NCBI GenBank assembly: GCA_038534295.1
Contig: JBCAXA010000001.1
Location: 62,001-126,000, forward strand
From: JBCAXA01 sp038534295
GTDB lineage: Bacteria; Pseudomonadota; Gammaproteobacteria; Steroidobacterales; Woeseiaceae
Length of the DNA: 64,000 bases
Direction of reading: 5' to 3'
Of this stretch, positions 50,802 through 59,767 are shown in pieces. How positions within the stretch are numbered: the first letter of the stretch is position 1; each line of letters opens with the position of its first letter. Below the pieces are notes generated by a model that saw nothing but the letters and a program-made list of their open reading frames with translations, was not told the origin of the DNA and did not search any database. Position numbers and translations under genes: made by a program.

Positions 50802-53800
50802 TCAGCGACGGCGTATTCCGGCGAGCTGTTTCAGCGTTTCCTGATCCGCTTTTAGCGCAAAGCGCAGGTAGGGACCCCCGGCGGTATAGTTGCCGGCGGA
50901 GAAATCTTCGTCGCGAAACCCGGTAAGGTTGTAGCCGAGCGTCACGCGCATGTTCTCAGCCAGCACGTAGCCAACGTCGAGACCGGCGGAGTAATCGCTC
51001 ACCTCGGCACGCCAGGACCGGTATACGTCGCCGTGCACGCCAAAGTCCCAGCGCTGGCTGACAGCGCGTCGCCACTCGGCGCCCGTCAGCGTTGTGAAAC
51101 CGCTTGCGCTGAAACCGTCAAAGTCGCCGCGAACGTATTTCGCGCCGAACGTGAAATTGAATTCCGACGCCGCCGACAATCGCCAATTGGCGGCGAAATT
51201 GTTGACCAGTCGCCAGTTGTCGATGGCGCTACTCGCATCGCTCTGTTCTTCGACGACCAGGTCGCTGCGGTTTAGAAATGCCCAGCGCTGGTTCGGCAAG
51301 CGGTATGCCCACCCGGCTCGCAGAGTCGCCGTGGTCGATGTCGCACCATCGATGAGATCCCGGTCGAACCACTCCAGCGCCGCCGAGACGCCATGGCCAC
51401 GGGCGGTCTCGCGATAGAGGCCGGCGATCAGATTTAACGACTCGCTGCGATCGGCGTTGCGGTGCTCGGCTCGCGCGTTGAGCGTCCACGGGCCAGCGTT
51501 ATAAGCGGAGCCGAGGTGAGCCGCGAAAAAATCCTCGCTTTGCGACCCGGATACGAGCTCGCGTTCGTCGTCAAAAACAATCGCATCGGGACTCAGCATC
51601 GTATTGCTTTGGTCTACGCCGACGTCGAGACTCCAGCGTTCGCTGATCTGCCAGCCCTGCACAGCACCGATCGTGGCGAACAAGCGCGGCCCGAATTCAG
51701 TGAGCTCTTGCGTCAGAGCCGTATCGAAACGGGCGCGCTGCCAAGGCTGGGCGCGCAAGCCGACACGGGTCATATCGCTTTCGAGACTTCCGCCATCGGC
51801 AATCTCGTGCTCAATAAACGCCGTTGCAGTCCGCCCGAGCGTCCAATCGAGCCCCGCCAACATCCGCGACGGATAGTCGGCTACGTCATCGTCGTCCGCT
51901 AACGGCACCTCGGCGGCCAGACGCAGCATAATCCGCTCATCGAGCACGCGTTGGCCGAGCGCGAACGTCGCGAGCGTCGATTCGCGCGTCTCGCCAGCGG
52001 GCGTCTCGTCACGCGCGTGCGTGACTCCGACGTCAGCGCTGAACTGTCCCATCGACGCGTTGACCGATACGTTCGCAAGATCGCGGATCAGTCCGGTGTC
52101 GAGATTCTCTTGCCGCACCAGCTCGGCATCGGTATGCACGCCGTCGCGCAAACGAACCCGACCGTTCACACCGGTTTTCTCGAGGCCGATTTCACTGACG
52201 TTCTGCTGACCGAGCCCAAACTCGGGCTCAACGCGCGCGTGAAACGCTTCGATGTCGGCGCGACCGGTGCGGTGCTCGACTTCGACACGATAGCCATGAC
52301 CGCGCCGCTCGGCGGCACCGTCGTTGCCGATCGTATCGGCGTACTCGGCGGTGATCCGGGTCGTTGCGCTCGGCTGCCACGCGATATCGGCAGCGAGCAA
52401 CTCGCCGTCGCCGTTCAGCTGCGCCTCTCGGATCAAGCTTGCGCCGACTTCAATCGTCGCATCGCTGTTGCGTACCGCGACGCGGCCGCCGGCAGTGACA
52501 TCGTCGCCGGTGTTGCCGGCGGTCTCGTACTGGACGACGATAAACTGTGGATTAAATGCGTCGTCGCGGCTGGCAATGGGTCGGCGGAACAAGAGCGTGC
52601 CGCGCGCATTGTCGATGCTGTAATCGACAAAGCGGGTCAAGGTGGTTGTTGACAGCACCTCGCTGGCGTCGAAGCGATCGCGCACCTCGATCGACACGAC
52701 CTCGCTGTTGGGCAGCAGCCCGCCGGTCGAAAGACTGTAAAGGCCAGATGTTCCGTTGCCGCGCAGTTCGTCGCGCTGGAACTGCTGCGCCGAATCTGCG
52801 GCGAACGCGGTCAGCTGCAAGTGTTTTCCGCTGAAACCTAGCTTCGCACCGTTGAAGCGCCGCTCGTAGCGGGCCAGTTCGGTAATGCCCAGGCCGGTCT
52901 GATAGTCGCCAAAAAGCAGCGCGAACTGACGGCGTTCGAGCTTCAAATAGAGCTTGCGCTGACTGGCCGCCTCGAAGCGTGACTCGGTGCCGTCGCCATA
53001 GAGCGTATAAAACGCGTTCGGATCGATGACGTCGTCGAAGCGCCGAAAGTCTTCTGCCTCACCGCGGGTGTCGTATGCGACCGTCAGCAGCGCATCACCG
53101 CGCACGCGGCCCTTCGCGAAAAACGCGACCCGGCCATCTTCGACGTAGTCGTCATCGAAACCGGCTGCTTCGGCCGCCTGCATGTTGTCGCGAAGCGTGT
53201 TGTAAGCTGCTGTGCCGTGCGCGATTGCCACCAGGATCCAGTCGCGAGGCGCCGGTTCTAGCCATGTGCGAATCTCCTGTTCACGCTGGTTTTCGAAAGC
53301 CAGCCGCAGCGTGAGCTCGCCCGACTCGGTCGTCGGTTCGAGTTCAATACGCGCGATGCCGTCTGGCTCGACGCGGTACAGCGGTTCGCGCTCACCGGCC
53401 GCGACAAGGTTGTTTTCCTGCGACGTCTGCACCTCCCACCACGAGCGATACGGTGCGTCGACTTGGAAACGGCCCACGGCACCGGTGCGCGCGAGCTCGC
53501 CGTCACCGTCATAAAGACGTACGGCGAGAACCGGGCGCTGCTTGCCGTCGGCGATTAGGTACGACGCCTCCGGAACGAACTCGGCGCGCAGCGGACCACC
53601 GGCGAAGTGCACGTCGCGCGTTAGGACGTTGGCGACTGAACCATCCGCATCGAGTACCGTTGCCGACAGCGTGTTGCGACCGGCGTCGAGTCGAACGGCA
53701 CGCCAGCTCGTGAGTGCGACCTTGCTGAGACGGCCCACCTCGACGCCCTCGAGACTGAGTGCTGGGACATCGGCTCCGTTGACTGCGAGCCGGACTTTCT

Positions 53801-56756
53801 GACCGGGCTCGTGCTGTACGGCAACACGCATGCTGGGAATGGCCGGCCGCGCGTTCTCGATGGGCAATACCCACGCAAGGCCAGGTGATAACGCATCGGC
53901 AGCCGGCAACGGCAATTTCTGTGCGTTCAAGATTTCGTCGACGCTAGCGGGCCCTTGCACGGTGCGCCCACTGAGATCGGCTGGGCCCGGCAGCGCACCA
54001 GTGGTGCGCACCGTCTCCTGCCCGCTGCTTTCCACGCGTGTTGCCAGCGCCGCCTGTTGGGCCGGCCGTTTGCCACGCATGATGAGTTCAACCCGGCGGT
54101 TTTGCGCGCGGCCATCCGCCGTGTCGTTCGTCGCGACGGGCGCGTCTGGACCGCGACCACTCGTGCTGACTTCGGTCGCAGCAACCTTGAGCGCGTCGGC
54201 CAAGTACCGCGCAACGGTGCGTGCACGGGCTTCGGATAGCGCATAGTTGTCGGCGAATCGATCACGATTACGCGCTGCAATCGGCACGTTATCACTGTGG
54301 CCCAATGCGGAAATTTCAATTTGCTCGACGCCGCGCCAGGCATCGATCAACACGTCGAGTTCAGCGCGATCGCTAGCGGCCAGCTCGGCCGAGAGCACGC
54401 CGAACTTCAGACTGAGCACGTAGTCGGCCGCTTCGGATACGGCGCGGGTACGTTCCATGACCGTCGTCACCGCTGGCGTTCGCATGCCGCGCTTTGATGG
54501 TGTATCAAAACTTGCGACGGTACGTGTTTCGAGCGTGCCTTCGGCAGCGGCGCTCGCCCGCGCAGTAAATTCGAGGGTGTCTGCCCATTTGCCGTCGCGA
54601 TCGCCTAACCGGAATATGATGGCCGGTCCCTGCGGCGTCGCCGTCACCTTCGCAGCACTCGTCAGCGTTGCGCTGTTGCGCACGTAGCGAAGGCCACTCG
54701 GCAAGATACTGGTCACCGTCAAATTTTGCGCCGGAAACTCGCCCACACCGGTCAGCGTCACGCGATAGCGAATATGCTCGGCGTCGACGCCGGGCGTATT
54801 GCTCATCTCGATGTCGACTCGACCTACCGGCGCGGGCTTACGACGTAGATAGAAATCGGCGCGATGCAAGGCGCCGCCACGTGCATCGATAAACGTTGAA
54901 CGAACCGAGCCGGCACGGCGCGTATCGACATCGCAGGCGCTGAGTTCGAGGTAGTCCGGAACGGTTGCGTCGTCGAGTTGTACGTTGTGCAGACCGGGCC
55001 GCACGCCTTCGAAGTGGAAGCGACCGGCTGCGTCGCTGACCGCGTAGCGGCCATCTTCAAGGTAGATGCGAATGCCGGCGACGCCTTCGGTTTCGTCAAA
55101 GGTCGGAGCAGCGCAATCGCCTTCGACAATTCGACCAATGATCGTTGAGCGCTCGCGCAGCAGATCGTCGCGCAGTCGAATCGCGGCGGTCGCTTTGTTG
55201 GAGGCCAGCCCACGATCACTGATCGCACTGGCCTCGTTGACGGCCTCGTCGCCGCGAGCACCACCGGTCACCTCGACGACGTAGGTAATGCTCAGCCTGG
55301 CGCTGGCCGGCAAGGTACCGAGCGCGAGCTCAAAACCGCCGGCCGTACGCTCGGCGGCGAGCTTGGTGCCGTCTACACGCACGGAGTCGGCAACCAACAC
55401 GAACCCAGGCGGCAAGGTATCGACGACCGCTACCCCGATAGCGGCCGACTGCTCGGAGGTATTTTCGAGATCCAAGCGGTACTGAACGAAATCGCCGGGG
55501 GCTGCTACTTGGGCGCTTGCGGTTTTGGTCAGAAACAGTCCGCCAGAGACCGGGTCGACGGGCACGTCGATACGCAACGCGTCGTTGCCAGCTAGCGTGA
55601 ATACGCGCGCAAACGATCCGTCGCTGATCGCAAACGGTGCGTTCGGTAGTGCGCTGAGTTCGTTCGGCGCGACCACGGACGGCGCAAGAAATCCAGACGG
55701 CGGTTCAATCACCAGCCGATAGTCGCCGGGCGCTACCACCGGGAATAAGAAACCGCCATCTGGCACCGCGTAGACCAATCCGGACGCATCAGCGGCCGGC
55801 TCGCCGCTGCGCACGGTCGCCGGGAATGCACTCACGCCGTCGTTGCCGTACACGATGGCCGGCAGCCCCGTCACCGCATCGACCAGCGTAATCGTTACGC
55901 CGTCGACGACGGCGCCGGTCGTGGCGTCGAAGACGCGATTGATCGGATTGATGCTCGCGAGCGCCATCGCCTCATCATTGCTGTCGGCAGTGTCGACGTA
56001 ACGCAACTCGAGGTTGGCCTCGGGCGGCGCGCTGAGCGCACAGTCGCCGCTCACGCCGCCGGCCGACGTCAAGCCGACGTAGCCGACGAATATGCCGCTG
56101 GCGATCGCCGTCTCGGTCAGCTGCAGAAGTTCGGCGTCGCCATCGGCGGTAACCGTTACCTCGATCGTATCGAGAGCGGCGGAGTCGACGTTTTGATCGC
56201 GATCATCGACACGCAAGAACGCCGTTTCGCCGGCGCCATAGAATGCCGTGCCGTCGAGTGCTATCGCCTGACCGCTTGCGATCGGCGTGCCGTCCGGGCC
56301 GTTCGGCAATGGCAGCGTCACGCCGGTACCGCCCGTCAGGCAGACCACCGCCGGAACCGTACTCGGTGTGCCGCCGGCCGGCGCGACGCGAATGAACTCG
56401 GCAACCGCGTCGGTCCTCGCCGCTACCGTTGCGATGTCGACAGCATTGCTCGCAACGCTGCGCGGTTGCCCCGTCGACGTCGAGTAATCGGTGTACGCAG
56501 TGTTGCTGATGGTCGTTCCGGGCGCAGTTTGCGCCCAGGCTGGCGCGGCCGTCAGCAGTACACATGCAAGGCTCAGCCGCGCAAAAACGATTCGCCAGAA
56601 ATGCCTCGGGGGGATGCGCTGCTCCCCCCGAGGATTTGGTATTGACGCTCCGCGCCACGTCGGAGGCCGTGGTCGGACGAGCCGGTGCTGACGGCCGGAG
56701 CGCTTAGTCACACTCCGGCCGCAATACCACCACCCGCCAGCCACGGTCCCCAACAC
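50802..56756 (-). CDS. Giant envelope protein: DUF11-type domains, OmpA domain, C-terminal barrel-like region
   Basis: Up to 1984 residues; function unknown. Seen in order: a long Arg-rich leader (1-53) and hydrophobic signal segment cut near PAWAQ (about 75); an N-terminal block shared with the small neighbours (TTISNTAYTDYSTSTG); a DUF11-like domain (about 405-525); a carboxypeptidase-regulatory/SpaA-like domain (540-640, VAGIRIYLEDGRYAVSDAAG); a second DUF11-like domain (645-765); an OmpA-type peptidoglycan-binding domain (780-895, ISALGHSDNVPIAARNRDRF, AQNRRVELIMRG); Ig-like parts (970-1165); and a beta-strand-rich region from 1175 to the end, probably an outer-membrane barrel. Starts available are GTG, TTG or GTG upstream of two hairpins; none has a convincing Shine-Dalgarno. 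It ends the four-gene series. Confidence 0.85.
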   Translation of the reverse strand: MLGTVAGGWWYCGRSVTKRSGRQHRLVRPRPPTWRGASIPNPRGEQRIPPRHFWRIVFARLSLACVLLTAAPAWAQTAPGTTISNTAYTDYSTSTGQPRSVASNAVDIATVAARTDAVAEFIRVAPAGGTPSTVPAVVCLTGGTGVTLPLPNGPDGTPIASGQAIALDGTAFYGAGETAFLRVDDRDQNVDSAALDTIEVTVTADGDAELLQLTETAIASGIFVGYVGLTSAGGVSGDCALSAPPEANLELRYVDTADSNDEAMALASINPINRVFDATTGAVVDGVTITLVDAVTGLPAIVYGNDGVSAFPATVRSGEPAADASGLVYAVPDGGFLFPVVAPGDYRLVIEPPSGFLAPSVVAPNELSALPNAPFAISDGSFARVFTLAGNDALRIDVPVDPVSGGLFLTKTASAQVAAPGDFVQYRLDLENTSEQSAAIGVAVVDTLPPGFVLVADSVRVDGTKLAAERTAGGFELALGTLPASARLSITYVVEVTGGARGDEAVNEASAISDRGLASNKATAAIRLRDDLLRERSTIIGRIVEGDCAAPTFDETEGVAGIRIYLEDGRYAVSDAAGRFHFEGVRPGLHNVQLDDATVPDYLELSACDVDTRRAGSVRSTFIDARGGALHRADFYLRRKPAPVGRVDIEMSNTPGVDAEHIRYRVTLTGVGEFPAQNLTVTSILPSGLRYVRNSATLTSAAKVTATPQGPAIIFRLGDRDGKWADTLEFTARASAAAEGTLETRTVASFDTPSKRGMRTPAVTTVMERTRAVSEAADYVLSLKFGVLSAELAASDRAELDVLIDAWRGVEQIEISALGHSDNVPIAARNRDRFADNYALSEARARTVARYLADALKVAATEVSTSGRGPDAPVATNDTADGRAQNRRVELIMRGKRPAQQAALATRVESSGQETVRTTGALPGPADLSGRTVQGPASVDEILNAQKLPLPAADALSPGLAWVLPIENARPAIPSMRVAVQHEPGQKVRLAVNGADVPALSLEGVEVGRLSKVALTSWRAVRLDAGRNTLSATVLDADGSVANVLTRDVHFAGGPLRAEFVPEASYLIADGKQRPVLAVRLYDGDGELARTGAVGRFQVDAPYRSWWEVQTSQENNLVAAGEREPLYRVEPDGIARIELEPTTESGELTLRLAFENQREQEIRTWLEPAPRDWILVAIAHGTAAYNTLRDNMQAAEAAGFDDDYVEDGRVAFFAKGRVRGDALLTVAYDTRGEAEDFRRFDDVIDPNAFYTLYGDGTESRFEAASQRKLYLKLERRQFALLFGDYQTGLGITELARYERRFNGAKLGFSGKHLQLTAFAADSAQQFQRDELRGNGTSGLYSLSTGGLLPNSEVVSIEVRDRFDASEVLSTTTLTRFVDYSIDNARGTLLFRRPIASRDDAFNPQFIVVQYETAGNTGDDVTAGGRVAVRNSDATIEVGASLIREAQLNGDGELLAADIAWQPSATTRITAEYADTIGNDGAAERRGHGYRVEVEHRTGRADIEAFHARVEPEFGLGQQNVSEIGLEKTGVNGRVRLRDGVHTDAELVRQENLDTGLIRDLANVSVNASMGQFSADVGVTHARDETPAGETRESTLATFALGQRVLDERIMLRLAAEVPLADDDDVADYPSRMLAGLDWTLGRTATAFIEHEIADGGSLESDMTRVGLRAQPWQRARFDTALTQELTEFGPRLFATIGAVQGWQISERWSLDVGVDQSNTMLSPDAIVFDDERELVSGSQSEDFFAAHLGSAYNAGPWTLNARAEHRNADRSESLNLIAGLYRETARGHGVSAALEWFDRDLIDGATSTTATLRAGWAYRLPNQRWAFLNRSDLVVEEQSDASSAIDNWRLVNNFAANWRLSAASEFNFTFGAKYVRGDFDGFSASGFTTLTGAEWRRAVSQRWDFGVHGDVYRSWRAEVSDYSAGLDVGYVLAENMRVTLGYNLTGFRDEDFSAGNYTAGGPYLRFALKADQETLKQLAGIRRR
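56604..56633 (-). repeat. Perfect 11-base inverted repeat in the leader of the giant gene
   Basis: CCTCGGGGGGA, an 8-base loop and TCCCCCCGAGG form a very stable hairpin with no T-run. It lies inside the apparent signal-peptide leader of the giant protein, just before its hydrophobic core. Such GC-rich structures are normally found between genes, and the arm contains GGGGGGAG, which resembles a ribosome-binding site that the hairpin would hide. Confidence 0.75.
56692..56721 (-). repeat. Perfect 9-base inverted repeat upstream of the giant gene
   Basis: CGGCCGGAG, a 12-base loop and CTCCGGCCG. With the 11-base hairpin about 60 bases downstream in the transcript, it makes two strong structures between the 368-residue gene and the coding core of the giant gene. 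Possible attenuator or mRNA-stability element; no T-run. Confidence 0.7.
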
Positions 56757-56769
56757 GCGTCGTCAGCGA

Positions 56770-57876
56770 TTAGCGAATCGTGACGTCGAACGACACCGTG
56801 GCTTGCGTGCCGGCAAGCACGGCAATACCCGGGTTGATCGTCAGATCGGACGTATCGTCCGACGGATCGGCCGGCGTGCCGCCATCGTTATCGACCCGAC
56901 CACAGCCATCGACATCGGCATCACCAACGTCAACCGTGCACGTCGTAACGGCGCCGTCGTTGTCGATCGTTACGGTTGTCGAGCCGCTGATGTCGAGCTC
57001 GGCGACGATCGTATCGGTAATGCTAACGGCACCGGCGTCTTGTGAGCCGGTGTTGTCGATGGTGACGGTGTAGCGAATCACAGCACCGGGAATGTTGAAG
57101 AACGGCGCGGCTGCGCTGATGCCGTCCGAGATCGTCGTTTGCGATTTCGTGATGGCGAGTGCGGCAGCCTCGACTTGGTAGCCGTCTCGCGCGGCCGCAG
57201 TTAGGTTGCGGATGAGCGTATCGGCGGGACCGTCTTCCGCGTTCGCGGCGCTGTTCGTCGGCGACGTCGCTGTGCCCGGCTCAACCGTGGTCGCGGTCAG
57301 CTCAACGTTGGCTACATCACCGTCGACCGCGGTCAACGGAATGTCTGCTAGAACGAATACAACGACTGACGCATCCGCAGCGAGCGACGTCACCGTGGTA
57401 GCGGTATCGGTTGCTGGCTCGAACACGCCGCTGCCGTCGTCGACAAACACGTTGTAGGTACCGAGATCGATCGAGTCGGCGGGACCGGTGTTGACCGCCG
57501 TACCGGTTGCAAGGTCGGCCGCAGCAAACGTGTACCCCTGCGCGGCGTTCGAATCGTTGGTCAGAACGAACGTCGTGACCTGCTGCAGCGCACCCGGTGA
57601 CGACAGCGTATTCACCGTGCCTTGCTGAATCAGCGTCAGGTCGATGACCCGGTCGACCGTAAAGTCGGTGACCGCACCATTGCCCGCACCCGGCGTCGAG
57701 TTGCCGGTCGGCGACGATTCGATCGCCGTTTGCGCGACGCCGTTCACCGAATAGCTGACGGTCGCAAGGTTCTCGACGACGTCGCCGGCTGCGACACCAG
57801 CAGCATGCGCATTTGCCGCCGCCAGTGTGGCAACGACAACGGCAAACTTCGCCAGTGACGAATTCCAGACTCTCAT
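56770..57876 (-). CDS. Secreted DUF11-like beta-rich protein (368 aa)
   Basis: A signal peptide (MRVWNSSLAKFAVVVATLAA, cut near AHA) leads to an acidic, Thr/Val/Asp-rich mature protein with almost no Lys or Arg, typical of surface or periplasmic beta-sandwich proteins. The first mature block (DVVENLATVSYSVNGVAQTA) matches the start of the 338-residue neighbour and of the giant protein. A middle block has LAADASVVVFVLADIPLTAV, and the C-terminal third is a DUF11-like domain (PGAVIRYTVTIDNTGSQDAG). One Cys pair lies near the end (TTCTVDVGDADVDGCGRV). GTG or ATG context is good: the ATG has GAGGAG upstream. Function unknown. It lies 13 bases upstream of the giant frame. Confidence 0.85.
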   Translation of the reverse strand: MRVWNSSLAKFAVVVATLAAANAHAAGVAAGDVVENLATVSYSVNGVAQTAIESSPTGNSTPGAGNGAVTDFTVDRVIDLTLIQQGTVNTLSSPGALQQVTTFVLTNDSNAAQGYTFAAADLATGTAVNTGPADSIDLGTYNVFVDDGSGVFEPATDTATTVTSLAADASVVVFVLADIPLTAVDGDVANVELTATTVEPGTATSPTNSAANAEDGPADTLIRNLTAAARDGYQVEAAALAITKSQTTISDGISAAAPFFNIPGAVIRYTVTIDNTGSQDAGAVSITDTIVAELDISGSTTVTIDNDGAVTTCTVDVGDADVDGCGRVDNDGGTPADPSDDTSDLTINPGIAVLAGTQATVSFDVTIR

Positions 57877-57892
57877 TGCTTAACTCCTCTAT

Positions 57893-57908
57893 TGCCGCAT
57901 TCGCGGCA
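57893..57908 (-). repeat. Small hairpin upstream of the 368-residue gene
   Basis: TGCCGC, loop GAAT, GCGGCA: a perfect 6-base stem in the 68-base gap between the 162- and 368-residue genes, ending five bases before the GAGGAG ribosome-binding site. It may protect the upstream mRNA or influence initiation; inference only. Confidence 0.4.
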
Positions 57909-57944
57909 GAAACCCAAACGAAACCCTTGGCGCGTGGTGCTCGA

Positions 57945-58433
57945 TCAATTCAGACGAGCGCGAAAGCGCGCGAAACCGCGCTGGCCAGCCGTCAACACGT
58001 TTGCGACCTCCCAGCGAATGTTGGTGAAGTCCGCGCTGGTAGCAGCGCGCTCGAGACCGTTTTCAACGACAACGAGCGTCTCCGGACTGCCGTAGGTCTG
58101 GCCGCCGTCGACGGAAAACGAAATAGTTGTGCCCGGACCGAAGGCCGACCCGTGAACGTAGGTCAGCTGCGCAGGGATCGGATTGCTGATAACAATGTTG
58201 TCGGTTGGTTCGGCGCTGACGTTCGTGTAGGTCACCGTGTAAATGACCTCCTCGCCCGGTACGACTGCATCGGCGGCAACCAGCTCGACGCGCGACGTGC
58301 CGTCGTCGGCTTCAATCTTCGCTTCCTTCTGCACGACCGTGCGAATTTCCAAACGGCCGTCATCGTCGGCATAGCTGGCTGTTGCCAGCAGTCCGAACGC
58401 GGCCACCGTCAGTGTCTTGGTCAGAGTTTTCAT
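57945..58433 (-). CDS. Small secreted DUF11-like protein (162 aa)
   Basis: Signal peptide MKTLTKTLTVAAFGLLATAS, cut near SYA, then one DUF11-like domain: RVELVAADAVVPGEEVIYTV, TNVSAEPTDNIVISNPIPAQ, LTYVHGSAFGPGTTISFSVD, then a strand-rich end NIRWEVANVLTAGQRGFARF. This pattern (conserved PGEEVIYTVTYTN) is widespread in proteobacterial proteins annotated as hypothetical or DUF11; no activity is known. The ATG is preferred to one five codons upstream because AGGAG lies seven bases before it. It is the middle gene of the series and lacks the shared N-terminal block of the two larger proteins. Confidence 0.87.
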   Translation of the reverse strand: MKTLTKTLTVAAFGLLATASYADDDGRLEIRTVVQKEAKIEADDGTSRVELVAADAVVPGEEVIYTVTYTNVSAEPTDNIVISNPIPAQLTYVHGSAFGPGTTISFSVDGGQTYGSPETLVVVENGLERAATSADFTNIRWEVANVLTAGQRGFARFRARLN

Positions 58434-58479
58434 CGAATCGCTCCTCATCTCTTTTCTGCCCCGTAACAGACGCCGTCTC

Positions 58480-59496
58480 TTAAAGAATTACGACGTCGAA
58501 TTGAATCGTTTGCGTCCCGCTTGCCTGGGTGACATCGCCCAGTCGAACCACCACCGTTGGCACCGTTGCGGTATCTAACTCACCGGCATCGCCATCGGCC
58601 GCGTCGGATAACGCGGCGCCGTTCAGGCTCAAACTGTTAGCGACGTAGGTCGTGTTGGCGGGTATGGCATCGCGCACGACAGCGCCGACGGCGGTGCCGG
58701 CGCTCGCCACGTCAATGGCGATGGTGTATGTGATGGTGGCGCCGGGAACCGGCTGACTGCCGCCGAACGGGTCGGCAATGCTGGCGGACTTGTTGGCGTT
58801 GAGCGTGACTTCCGAAACGATGTACTCGCCTGTTGCCGTTTGCGTGCCGCCGCTCGCACCGACAACGGCGTCGACACCGCCAGTGCCCTGGCCGGCAAAT
58901 GCGGTGCCGCCGGCGCCGCTCCCGGTATTTGCTGTCGCGAGCAACGCGCTGCGGCCAATATTGCCGTTGACGAGTCCGGCGGGAATGTCATTGACAATCA
59001 AAATGCCTACGGACGCATCGGCGGCCAACACCGGATCGTTGACACCAGCGTTGTACGCGACGTCACCGGCGCTGAAATCGCCGCTGCCGTCGGTATCGAA
59101 GTAGATCGCCGGTGTTTGCCCGACCGGATTGAAATCCACCCCTGGATCGGCAACGAAGTCGTTGTCGAAATTGAGCAGAAAGCTCTCGCTGCCGTTGCCC
59201 GTATTGGTCACGGTGAACAGCAGCTCTTGGCCGACGGCGCCGCTGTCGACAGACTGCTGAGTGCTCTGCACGACCACCGCAACGTCGAGCGTTTCGGCGA
59301 CCGTCAGCGTCACCGTGTTGGAATCCCGAGTCAGCGTGGTCCCGGCTACGTCAAAGGTGACGACCGCGGTGTTGGATATATCGGTACCAGCCAGCGTTCC
59401 GGCCGCGTTAGCGCTCGCCGGGCCGAACAACGGCAACGCCAGCACGGCTAGCGCGCTGGCGGCTCGAAAACGGCGCAAAAAACAAGTAATGGGCAT
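58480..59496 (-). CDS. Secreted DUF11-like beta-rich protein (338 aa), first gene of the series
   Basis: Signal peptide (MPITCFLRRFRAASALAVLA, cut near ANA), then the shared block LAGTDISNTAVVTFDVAGTT, a middle region with LLFTVTNTGNGSESFLLNF and VLAADASVGILIVNDIPAGL, a Gly-rich stretch (STGSGAGG-type), and a C-terminal DUF11-like domain (PVPGATITYTIAIDVASAGT). No Cys, very acidic. It is a paralogue of the 368-residue protein: blocks occur in the same order with similar spacing. Function unknown; probably secreted to the periplasm or cell surface. Its promoter should lie in the 339-base gap before the phasin gene. Confidence 0.85.
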   Translation of the reverse strand: MPITCFLRRFRAASALAVLALPLFGPASANAAGTLAGTDISNTAVVTFDVAGTTLTRDSNTVTLTVAETLDVAVVVQSTQQSVDSGAVGQELLFTVTNTGNGSESFLLNFDNDFVADPGVDFNPVGQTPAIYFDTDGSGDFSAGDVAYNAGVNDPVLAADASVGILIVNDIPAGLVNGNIGRSALLATANTGSGAGGTAFAGQGTGGVDAVVGASGGTQTATGEYIVSEVTLNANKSASIADPFGGSQPVPGATITYTIAIDVASAGTAVGAVVRDAIPANTTYVANSLSLNGAALSDAADGDAGELDTATVPTVVVRLGDVTQASGTQTIQFDVVIL

Positions 59497-59767
59497 TCGT
59501 GGTGTTCCGCGTACGCAGGTTTGTGGCCTGCTCGATCAGCTGTCCTGCGGGACGCTATCGGTAAGCCGCGGAAGGGCCCAGTAAAGTGCCGTTTTTCTTG
59601 CGAATTTGTGAACGCGCTCGCAAGCGGACTGTGAAGAGAGTCACACTTGGTCGGCGAAAAGCGTCAACAAACCGACGCAATTTCCCGACACCGCCGACCG
59701 CTCGGCGAAATCGCCGCGGGCATGGCGCCGCAAAGCTCGAATTTCACATAAAAATGCCAAAAAAGGC

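Noticed and set aside
50802..56756. Giant gene as an ordinary TonB-dependent receptor or type V autotransporter
   Set aside because: No plug domain or TonB box was seen, and the domain order with an internal OmpA domain does not fit an autotransporter passenger.
50802..59496. Recent horizontal transfer of the DUF11/OmpA locus
   Set aside because: By eye the base composition matches the neighbours, and there are no flanking repeats, tRNA genes, integrases or insertion sequences; transfer is possible but not supported.
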